Source: Thermoplasmata archaeon
GTDB lineage: Archaea; Thermoplasmatota; Thermoplasmata; Lutacidiplasmatales; UBA184
Reading direction: 5' to 3'
Length of the DNA stretch: 14,814 nucleotides
NCBI GenBank assembly: GCA_030040755.1
Contig: JASHTC010000194.1
Location: 1 to 14,814, forward strand
A program made the position numbers and the translations under genes. The notes under the pieces were generated by a model that searched no databases, was not told the DNA's origin, and saw only the letters and a list, made by a program, of their open reading frames with translations. Positions 7,082-12,363 of the stretch are shown here, one piece after another. The first letter of the stretch is position 1; the number at the start of each line of letters is the position of its first letter.

Positions 7082-7570
7082 TCAGCCCGCGGGTCGGCGT
7101 CCGAGGGCGCTCCGGCCGCCGGGGGCCACGGACCCCGCCCGAGCCGTTGGGCGCTCCGTTCCAGCCCACCGTAGCGTGTAGGCCCTGACGGGCCCGCCCA
7201 CCCCGACCCGGTCGGGGTGCATGCGGGTCCACCGCTCCCGGCACCCCCCGGAGTCGAAGATCGCGGAGCCGTCGCAGCAGACCTCCCGACGGCCGTCCGA
7301 CAAAATGAGTTCGCAGGAATTGACGACCGCCCCCCGAGGGACGACCGAACGGACCGCTCCGTCGCGGGTCCGGATCCGGATCCGCTTCCCGCACACCGGG
7401 CACCGGGTCTTGCCCACCGACTCCGGCCCGTCGGCGTTCAGTAGGATGTCCACCGCGCAGCAGAGCCAGTACCGGCTCCCGTCTCGGTCCAGGAGATGGG
7501 CCGTCCGCCGCGCGGACCGTCCTCGGATCTCCCCTCCGTCGAGGCTTGCAGGGCGGAGCCGCTCGTTCAC
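7082..7570 (-). CDS. MerB-like (alkylmercury lyase fold) protein, core domain
   Basis: This 162-residue protein resembles the catalytic core of organomercurial lyase MerB, which breaks carbon-mercury bonds. Seen: WLCCAVD at 35-41, matching MerB WCALD (C38 and D41 equal MerB C96 and D99); a strand ending in CPVCG with C57/C60, near the MerB structural Cys; and REVCCDGSAIFDS (C98/C99), matching MerB SFCCHVHFFAS with the second catalytic Cys (C159). A Trp-containing helix follows at about 110-115. The N-terminal winged-helix domain of MerB is missing; only about 30 residues precede the core. Start: GTG 7570 overlaps the stop of the cysteine-rich gene as GTGA; an ATG at 7783 would run across that gene and is rejected. 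Many MerB-fold homologs are not proven mercury enzymes, so the substrate is open. Confidence 0.75.
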   Translation of the reverse strand: MNERLRPASLDGGEIRGRSARRTAHLLDRDGSRYWLCCAVDILLNADGPESVGKTRCPVCGKRIRIRTRDGAVRSVVPRGAVVNSCELILSDGRREVCCDGSAIFDSGGCRERWTRMHPDRVGVGGPVRAYTLRWAGTERPTARAGSVAPGGRSALGRRPAG

Positions 7571-7692
7571 GGAGGGTCCGAGGCCGCGGGCGAGCAGCCC
7601 GCGCAGCAGGGCTCGCCCACGGAACAGCAGGCACAGCACTTGCAACACGACGCGCAGTCGCAGCAGGCGCAGCCCGGTCGGGGGGCGGGCAT
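7567..7692 (-). CDS. 41-residue metallothionein-like cysteine-rich protein
   Basis: This tiny frame encodes 41 residues of which 13 are Cys, at positions 8, 10, 11, 13, 16, 17, 19, 20, 22, 23, 29, 30 and 33, giving CxCCxC, CCxCCxCC and CCxxC clusters. There is no His and few hydrophobic residues, so it probably folds only around bound metal, as metallothioneins do. I cannot assign it to a known family. An in-frame TAA lies nine codons upstream, and ATG 7692 is the only start before the cysteine block; GGGAG (7707-7703) is ten bases ahead. Its TGA overlaps the GTG of the MerB-like gene. That junction and the cysteine pattern are the arguments that it is real. Expected role (inference): binding or passing on a soft metal such as Hg, Cd, Cu or Zn. 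Confidence 0.66.
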   Translation of the reverse strand: MPAPRPGCACCDCASCCKCCACCSVGEPCCAGCSPAASDPP

Positions 7693-7710
7693 GAGCGGGG
7701 AACTCCCGGA

Positions 7711-7720
7711 ACCTACTTAC
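7711..7720 (-). promoter_or_regulatory. Weak TATA-like element before the cysteine-rich gene
   Basis: On the - strand gtaagtaggt, preceded by gcgaacc, is the only less G/C-rich spot upstream of ATG 7692, centred about 24 bases away. This is the leaderless distance seen elsewhere in the window. The match to a TATA box is poor. Confidence 0.3.
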
Positions 7721-7836
7721 GGTTCGCGACCGCACGCCGCGGGGGGCCGGGCCCGGTCCCCCGGACCCTGTCTCCCCGCCCATCCGACCCGTCGGGACGA
7801 CGGCGTTCCTCGCAGACGGCCCCGCCCGAGAGAAGA

Positions 7837-7844
7837 TTTTATCA
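7837..7844 (+). promoter_or_regulatory. TATA box of tRNA-Ala gene
   Basis: The segment ttttatca, centred 30 bases ahead of the mature tRNA 5' end at 7870, is the only A/T-rich spot in the 7693-7869 spacer. Confidence 0.6.
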
Positions 7845-7869
7845 CGGGGAGGGCGTGCGGCCGGCGGGT

Positions 7870-7974
7870 GGGCTGGTAGATCAGCGGAAGATCGCTACCT
7901 TGGCAAGGTAGAGGTCGCGAGTTCAAAGGGACCGAGGGCCGACGGCCCCCGGCCGGAGATTCTCGCCCAGTCCA
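7870..7974 (+). tRNA. tRNA-Ala (anticodon GGC), interrupted in the T loop
   Basis: All arms can be folded by eye. The acceptor stem 7870-7876 pairs with 7967-7973 and includes a G3:U70 wobble, the alanine identity element. The D stem GATC/GATC is 7879-7882 with 7890-7893. The anticodon stem CTACC/GGTAG is 7895-7899 with 7907-7911, with loop TTGGCAA giving anticodon GGC at 7902-7904. The variable loop is AGGTC (7912-7916), and the T stem GCGAG/CTCGC is 7917-7921 with 7962-7966. Discriminator A73 is base 7974 and CCA is not encoded. Between the T-stem strands there are 40 bases instead of 7. Removing 33 of them restores the archaeal consensus loop TTCAAAT. Confidence 0.92.
7928..7960 (+). other. 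tRNA-Ala intron at T-loop position 59/60 (33 bases)
   Basis: These 33 bases separate TTCAAA (7922-7927) from T60 (7961). They fold into a hairpin with GGGCC/GGCCC around a GAC loop, plus flanking CC/GG and GG/CC pairs. The junctions resemble a relaxed bulge-helix-bulge: the T stem, a 3-base ATT bulge on the 3' side, a short TTC/GAG helix, and an A-rich bulge on the 5' side. Cutting between the second and third bulge bases leaves TTCAAAT. The exact cut could shift by a base or two. Confidence 0.78.
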
Positions 7975-8006
7975 CTCCTCGCGCGGGCCCCCGGTCGCGT
8001 CGGCGT

Positions 8007-8029
8007 CTGTCGAGCCCCCCCACCGACAG
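8007..8029. repeat. Inverted repeat CTGTCG/CGACAG
   Basis: A perfect 6-base inverted repeat (8007-8012 and 8024-8029) flanks an 11-base C-rich loop, lying between tRNA-Ala and the TATA box at 8041. It could be a transcript-end hairpin or a binding site for the following HTH regulator; neither can be shown from sequence. Confidence 0.3.
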
Positions 8030-8040
8030 CAAGCCTAGGC

Positions 8041-8048
8041 CTTTATAC
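8041..8048 (+). promoter_or_regulatory. TATA box of the regulator/mevalonate operon, leaderless
   Basis: The segment ctttatac is centred about 26 bases before GTG 8071. As transcription in archaea begins about that far downstream, the mRNA should start at the GTG; no Shine-Dalgarno sequence is present. It would drive the HTH gene and probably the whole cluster. Confidence 0.65.
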
Positions 8049-8070
8049 CGGGCGTCGTTGGACCCGGTTC

Positions 8071-8748
8071 GTGGAGGCCGACATCCGCGAGAAGATCGCG
8101 GGCGAGGTGGTTCTCTCTCCTCACCCGGGACGCACGCTGCGCAAGTGGCGGGAGGATTTCGGCATCTCGCAGCGCGACCTCGCCAAGCAGCTGACGACCG
8201 TGCCCTCGGTCATCTCCGACTACGAGTCGGAGCGACGCGCGAGCCCGGGCGCGGGGTTCATCCGGCGCTACGTCGACAGCCTGCTCGCCCTCGACAGCCA
8301 GAACGGCAACCGGGTCGGCCAGCGGATCGGGGTCCGCGTGCACTCCGAAGGGATCCTCGGGATGCGGGAGTTCGCGGTCGCCATCCCCCTGAAGGCACTG
8401 GCCGACCGACTGGACGCGCGCGCGGTCAGCCGCGTCGACCTGCACCGGGACATCCACGGGTTCACGGTGCTGGACGCGCCCCGCGCGATCCTCTCCATCG
8501 ACGCCTCTCGCTTCGTCGAGGTGTACGGCTGGACGACGCAGCGGGCCCTCATCTTCTCGAACGTGAAGTTCGGCCGCTCCCCGATGGTCGCCATCCGGGC
8601 GCACCCGCTCAAGCCCGCGGCGGTGGTGTTCGCCGCCCCCGGTCGGGTGGACCCGCTGGCCATCCGCCTCTCGGAGGTGGAGAACATCCCGCTCCTGACG
8701 ACGGCGCTCGCTGCGCCGGCGTTGCTCGAACGGCTCGAAGGGCTCTAA
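8071..8748 (+). CDS. HTH (XRE-type) transcriptional regulator of the archaeal HMG-CoA synthase cluster
   Basis: This 225-residue DNA-binding protein has an XRE/Cro-like helix-turn-helix at about 22-65 (TLRKWREDFGISQRDLAKQL, then SVISDYESERR). A roughly 150-residue C-terminal domain, probably for ligand binding or dimerisation, includes the segments GVRVHSEGILGMREFAVAIP and SVDLHRDIHGF-like strands. Regulators of this build lie directly before HMG-CoA synthase in many archaea, so control of the mevalonate genes and of itself is likely (inference from context). GTG 8071 is chosen because the upstream TATA box fits a leaderless start; no better ATG exists upstream. HMG-CoA synthase begins 24 bases after its stop. 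Confidence 0.88.
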   Translation: MEADIREKIAGEVVLSPHPGRTLRKWREDFGISQRDLAKQLTTVPSVISDYESERRASPGAGFIRRYVDSLLALDSQNGNRVGQRIGVRVHSEGILGMREFAVAIPLKALADRLDARAVSRVDLHRDIHGFTVLDAPRAILSIDASRFVEVYGWTTQRALIFSNVKFGRSPMVAIRAHPLKPAAVVFAAPGRVDPLAIRLSEVENIPLLTTALAAPALLERLEGL

Positions 8749-8772
8749 GGCAGCGGTCGGGGGGAACCTACG

Positions 8773-9825
8773 ATGGAAGCAGGAATCGTGAGCTACGGGG
8801 CGTACGTACCGAGATACCGGATCACGCCGGGCGAGATCGGGCGGGTCTGGGGCGCCGACGGGGAGGGGATGGGCCAGAGCCTCAACGTGATCCGCAAGAG
8901 CGTGCCCGCCCCGGACGAGGACACGATCACGATCTCGACCGAGGCCCTGCGCGTCGCACTCGCCCGGGGAGGGATCGACCCGCAGACGATCGGCGCGATC
9001 TACGTCGGCTCGGAGTCCCACCCGTACGCCGTCAAGCCGACGGCGACGGTCGTCGCCTCGGCCGTCGGGGCGACCCCGAACCTGACCGCCGCCGACTTCG
9101 AGTTCGCGTGCAAGGCGGGGACCGCGGCGATCCAGACCTGCCTCGGCCTCGTCGGCGCGCAGATGATCCGCTACGGTGTCGCGATCGGGACCGACACCTC
9201 CCAGGGAGCCCCCGGCGACGCGCTCGAGTACTCCGCGAGCGCCGGGGGGGCGGCGTTCGTCATCGGGCGGGAGCACGTCATCGCCCGCGTGCGGCACACG
9301 CTCTCCTACACGACCGACACGCCGGACTTCTGGCGGCGGGAGGGCCAGCGGTACCCGAGCCACGGCGGCCGGTTCACCGGGGAGCCGGCCTACTTCCGCC
9401 ACGTGACGGAATGCGCCAAGCAGATGTTCGCCCAGGCCGGGACCGGACCGGCCGATTACGCGCACGTGGTGTTCCACCAGCCGAACGGGAAGTTCCCGCA
9501 ACGGGTGGGCAAGCAGCTCGGCTTTTCGGACGCCCAGATGCGGTACGGTCTCGTCACCCCGTACATCGGGAACACCTACTCGGGGGCCGCCCTGATCGGG
9601 TTATCGAACGTGCTCGACCACGCGAGCGCGGGCGAGCGGGTCCTGATGGTCGGCTATGGCTCGGGGGCCGGCTCGGACGCGTTCGACTTCGACGTGACCG
9701 ACGAGATCACCAACTACGACCGCACGTTCGGCCGGCCCGTCCAGGACTATCTCGACCCGGGCCTCGAGATCCCGTACTCGGTCTACGCCAAGTTCCGGGG
9801 GAAGATCCACCTCGGAGGGGCCTGA
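8773..9825 (+). CDS. Hydroxymethylglutaryl-CoA synthase
   Basis: This 350-residue enzyme condenses acetoacetyl-CoA with acetyl-CoA to HMG-CoA in the mevalonate route to archaeal isoprenoid lipids. The archaeal-type thiolase fold is complete. Catalytic Glu81 is seen in VGSESHPY, nucleophile Cys113 in FEFACKAGTAA, and His235 in VFHQPNGKFP. The GNTYSGAALIGL segment and the C-terminal YGSGAGSDAF are also typical. Length matches archaeal homologs. A G-rich stretch (gggggga, about 8760) stands before ATG 8773. In characterised archaea this protein forms one complex with thiolase and the DUF35 protein that channels acetoacetyl-CoA. Both partners follow here, the thiolase homolog starting two bases after this stop, but that homolog lacks catalytic residues. 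Confidence 0.96.
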   Translation: MEAGIVSYGAYVPRYRITPGEIGRVWGADGEGMGQSLNVIRKSVPAPDEDTITISTEALRVALARGGIDPQTIGAIYVGSESHPYAVKPTATVVASAVGATPNLTAADFEFACKAGTAAIQTCLGLVGAQMIRYGVAIGTDTSQGAPGDALEYSASAGGAAFVIGREHVIARVRHTLSYTTDTPDFWRREGQRYPSHGGRFTGEPAYFRHVTECAKQMFAQAGTGPADYAHVVFHQPNGKFPQRVGKQLGFSDAQMRYGLVTPYIGNTYSGAALIGLSNVLDHASAGERVLMVGYGSGAGSDAFDFDVTDEITNYDRTFGRPVQDYLDPGLEIPYSVYAKFRGKIHLGGA

Positions 9826-9827
9826 CC

Positions 9828-10997
9828 GTGCGCGACGTCGCCGTCCTCGGCGTCGGCCAGACCAAGTTCGGCGAGCTCTGGGACCGCTCCTTCCGCGAGA
9901 TCGGAATCGAGGCCGGCCTGCAGGCGCTCGTGGACGCGAAGCTGTCGTCGAGCGACCTCGGCGGCCTGTTCCTCGGGAACATGGCCTCGGGCTCCCTGCT
10001 CGAGCAGGAGCAGATCGCCCCGCTCATCCTCGATTACGCCGGCCTCGCCGGGCGGCACCTCCCGGCGGTCCGCGTGGAGGGGGGAGGAGCCTCCGGCTCC
10101 CTCGCGCTCCACCAGGGGTACCTGGCGGTGGCCAGCGGTCAGTACGACTTCGTCGTCGTGGGGGGGGCGGAGAAGATGACCGACGTCGTGGAGGTGACCG
10201 CCAACCAGATCGTCAGCTCCACGGCCGACCACGAGTGGGAGGTCGTCTTCGGGGCGACGCTGCCGGCGCTCTGGGCTCTCATCGCCCGCCGGCACATGCA
10301 CGAGTTCGGGACGACCCGGGAGCAGCTCGCGCGGGTGGCCGTGCACGACCACGAGATGGCCGCCAAGAACCCGCTGGCGCACTACCGGAACAAGCTCACG
10401 CTCGAGCAGGTGGTCGGCGCCGGCGAGGTCGCCGAGCCGCTCGGGATGCTCGACTGCGCTCCGCTGTCGGACGGGGCGGCGGCGGTCGTCCTCGGCCCGC
10501 TGGAGACCGCGAAGAAGCACACCGACACCCCGATCCGTATCGCGGCCAGCGAGGTCGCCTGCGACACGATGGCCGTCCAGCACCGGGAGAAGCCTACGAC
10601 CCTCCAGTCGACGGTCGTCGCGGCGGAGCACGCGTTCCGCCGTGCGCGGCACGCCCCGACCGACGTCCGCGTCGCCGAGGTGCATGACGCCTACACGATC
10701 AGCGCCCTGCTCGCGATTGAGGACCTCGGGTTCGTCGAGAAGGGGAAGGCCGGGCCGGAGTTCGCCTCGGGCCGTTTCGGCCTGGACGGCAAGCTGACCA
10801 TCAACCCCTCGGGGGGGCTGAAGGCGCAGGGCCGACCGTTCGGGGCCGTCGGGGTCGCTCAGGTCGCGGAGGTCGTCCGGCAGTTGCGGGGCGAGTCGAA
10901 GGACCGTCAGGTCGCCGGCGCCACGCTCGGGCTCACCCACGACGTGGGCGGGACGGGAGCGACGAGCGTCGTGCACCTGCTCGAGCGGGTGACCTAG
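9828..10997 (+). CDS. Thiolase homolog (archaeal acetyl-CoA C-acetyltransferase family) lacking catalytic Cys and His
   Basis: This 389-residue SCP2-thiolase-like protein sits where the acetoacetyl-CoA thiolase of the mevalonate operon belongs. Family landmarks are clear: VGQTKFGELWDRSFRE at the start, VASGQYDFVVVGGAEKMTD, FGATLPALWALIARR, EVHDAYT (H286) and INPSGGLKAQG. However, the nucleophile segment, normally RVE-A-A-C-A-S-G, reads RVEGGGASG, with Gly87 (codon 10086-10088) in place of Cys. The GHP motif reads GRP, with Arg336 (codon 10833-10835) for the catalytic His. Each change needs at least two base substitutions, so sequencing error is unlikely. Claisen condensation by the usual ping-pong route should be impossible. 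A structural or CoA-binding role in the synthase complex is possible (inference). GTG 9828 has ggagggg just upstream. Confidence 0.9.
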   Translation: MRDVAVLGVGQTKFGELWDRSFREIGIEAGLQALVDAKLSSSDLGGLFLGNMASGSLLEQEQIAPLILDYAGLAGRHLPAVRVEGGGASGSLALHQGYLAVASGQYDFVVVGGAEKMTDVVEVTANQIVSSTADHEWEVVFGATLPALWALIARRHMHEFGTTREQLARVAVHDHEMAAKNPLAHYRNKLTLEQVVGAGEVAEPLGMLDCAPLSDGAAAVVLGPLETAKKHTDTPIRIAASEVACDTMAVQHREKPTTLQSTVVAAEHAFRRARHAPTDVRVAEVHDAYTISALLAIEDLGFVEKGKAGPEFASGRFGLDGKLTINPSGGLKAQGRPFGAVGVAQVAEVVRQLRGESKDRQVAGATLGLTHDVGGTGATSVVHLLERVT

Positions 10998-11007
10998 GGA
11001 GGGGAAC

Positions 11008-11499
11008 ATGTCGGTCGCCCGTTTCTGGCGCGAGACGCCCCGCCGCTACAACCTCGGCGGCTCCAAATGCACCAACTGCAACACCGTCTACTTCCCGCCC
11101 CGGTCGGTCTGCCCGACCTGCCCCGTCCACCGCAAGACGCTCGAGAAGATGGTCCCCTTCCAGCTCAGCGGGGAGGGGACCGTCTACTCCTACACGGTCG
11201 TGCACGACGCCGCCGAGGGGTTCGAGATGCAGGTCCCGTACGTCGTGGCGCTGGTGAAGACCGTCGAAGGGCCGATGCTCACGGGCCAGATCGTCGACCT
11301 CGAACCGGCGGAGGTCCAGATCGGCCTCCGGGTCCGGGCGACCTTCCGCAAGCTCCGCGAGGAGGGACCCGCCGGCGTCATCCACTACGGCTACAAGTTC
11401 GCGCCCGCCGGGGAGGTGGGGTCCGGACCGGAACCTCGGGGCCGTCTGGCGCCGGTCGCGCCGAGCCCGACCGGGAGCTCGGACCGCGCTCCCGCGTGA
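11008..11499 (+). CDS. DUF35 Zn-ribbon/OB-fold protein (HMG-CoA synthase/thiolase scaffold)
   Basis: This 163-residue protein is the archaeal DUF35 partner that bridges thiolase and HMG-CoA synthase and provides a shared CoA-binding site in known complexes. A rubredoxin-like zinc ribbon is seen as C21-x2-C24 and C35-x2-C38 (KCTNC, CPTC), preceded by the helix SVARFWRETPRRY. An OB fold follows at about 48-130 (GEGTVYSYTVVH, PYVVALVKTVEGPMLTGQIVD, RVRATFRKL). The last 30 or so residues are a Pro/Gly/Ser-rich tail that I do not connect with the fold. Start ATG 11008 has gggagggg just before it, ten bases after the thiolase stop. Its stop overlaps the DUF835 gene start as GTGA. Confidence 0.93.
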   Translation: MSVARFWRETPRRYNLGGSKCTNCNTVYFPPRSVCPTCPVHRKTLEKMVPFQLSGEGTVYSYTVVHDAAEGFEMQVPYVVALVKTVEGPMLTGQIVDLEPAEVQIGLRVRATFRKLREEGPAGVIHYGYKFAPAGEVGSGPEPRGRLAPVAPSPTGSSDRAPA

Positions 11500-12275
11500 G
11501 CGAGGCCCCGCGCCGGGACGGCGCCCCCGCGCCCCTGTTCGAGCCCGCGTCCTCGGAGGAGGAGTATGCCCGGACGTACGCTGCCGGCTACGAGGAAGGC
11601 GTCCGCAGCGCCCTGCGCGAGGTGCTGGGCCATGTCGCGCGCGGCCACACACCGGCGGAGCTACGCATGCTGGTGGAGAGCCGGCTCGCCCGCATCAAGG
11701 AGGAGGTCGACCTCAAGCGGCGGAGCATGACCGCTCCTCCGCGGCAGCCGACGTGGAGCTCGCTCCTGCGCCCCCCGACTGCCGCCCGTCCGTGGGTCGC
11801 TCCCGTGGGACCGGGGCCGGGCCCGGCGGCCCCCCGTCTCGGCGCCGGTCGCTCGTGGCTGATCCGCGAGGAGCGACCGGCCCGGGCCCTGGAGGTGCTC
11901 CGCGCGAACGCCATGGAATTCCCCCGGGTCGCCATCGTCTCGCTGCATCCGCCCGAGGTCCCCGGTCTGGCCCCGGACCGCCGCACCGAGGTCTCCCTCG
12001 GTACGGGCGGGGCCGGCGGAGGACCCCCGAGCCCCGGCGAGATCAGCGGACAGTTGCGCGGCCCCACGGAGGCGCCGGGCGGCGCGCTCGTCTACGTCGA
12101 TGCGCTCGAGTTCCTCACGACCGAGAACGGACTCGACATGACGCTGCGATTCGTCAACTGGCTGGTGGGGCAAGTGCGGGACACCGGCTCGGCGCTCCTC
12201 GTCTCGTTCGATGCCCGGTCGCTCGAGCTGAAAGACGCGAGCCGCCTGGAGCGGGTGTTCCAGAGCGTTCTCTAG
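11496..12275 (+). CDS. DUF835-domain protein
   Basis: This 259-residue protein carries a C-terminal DUF835 domain (about 125-255). The landmarks are SWLIREERPARALEVL at its start, a GGALVYVDALEFLTTENG strand-turn, and the final LLVSFDARSLELKDASRLERVF. DUF835 is common in Euryarchaeota, often attached to sensor or membrane modules, and its biochemical role is not established. The N-terminal 75 residues are helical and acidic/basic (SSEEEYARTYAAGYEEGV, then a Lys/Arg/Glu helix), followed by a Pro-rich linker. No membrane segment is seen. GTG 11496 overlaps the DUF35 stop as GTGA, placing it at the end of the mevalonate transcript. Whether it acts with those enzymes is unknown. Confidence 0.85.
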   Translation: MSEAPRRDGAPAPLFEPASSEEEYARTYAAGYEEGVRSALREVLGHVARGHTPAELRMLVESRLARIKEEVDLKRRSMTAPPRQPTWSSLLRPPTAARPWVAPVGPGPGPAAPRLGAGRSWLIREERPARALEVLRANAMEFPRVAIVSLHPPEVPGLAPDRRTEVSLGTGGAGGGPPSPGEISGQLRGPTEAPGGALVYVDALEFLTTENGLDMTLRFVNWLVGQVRDTGSALLVSFDARSLELKDASRLERVFQSVL

Positions 12276-12310
12276 TTCTCCCGCTCCCCGGAGGGGGCCG
12301 CGCGAGGACC

Positions 12311-12357
12311 CATAAGCATAGGAACCCCGGGCGACACGGAGATACGGGGGGAGAGGG
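12311..12357 (+). promoter_or_regulatory. Promoter candidate and Shine-Dalgarno region of the glycosyltransferase gene
   Basis: In the 88-base spacer after the DUF835 gene, cataagcata (12311-12320) is the only A/T-rich spot and could act as a TATA box, giving a leader of roughly 20-25 bases. A purine run, gggggagagggg (12346-12357), ends six bases before TTG 12364 and decides that start. Confidence 0.45.
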
Positions 12358-12363
12358 GTCGCC

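Noticed and set aside
6984..7634. 216-codon - strand frame across the MerB-like gene
   Set aside because: Pro/Arg-rich, no recognisable domain, and overlapped by a frame with conserved MerB-type catalytic residues.
7571..7783. Longer start (ATG 7783) for the MerB-like protein
   Set aside because: The extra 71 residues are Arg/Leu/Gly-rich shadow of the cysteine-rich gene, and the GTG at 7570 forms a clean GTGA junction.
7741..7830. G/C-rich self-complementary patch (ggtcc/ggacc and neighbours) as a terminator or small RNA
   Set aside because: Short palindromes of this kind are expected in sequence of this composition. There is no T-run and no supporting promoter.
7870..7974. tRNA-Ala as a broken pseudogene
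   Set aside because: The insert leaves every stem paired, and its removal restores the consensus T loop. The same arrangement in tRNA-Arg argues for an intron.
8058..9827. N-terminal half of a long + strand frame that continues into the thiolase homolog
   Set aside because: It runs across the HTH and HMG-CoA synthase genes in another frame and is low-complexity Arg/Gly/Pro. The thiolase homology begins at GTG 9828, which has a ribosome site.
10074..10100. Sequencing error as the cause of the missing thiolase Cys
   Set aside because: Gly (gga) to Cys needs two base changes, and the second missing residue (cga for His) also needs two. The frame is intact throughout.
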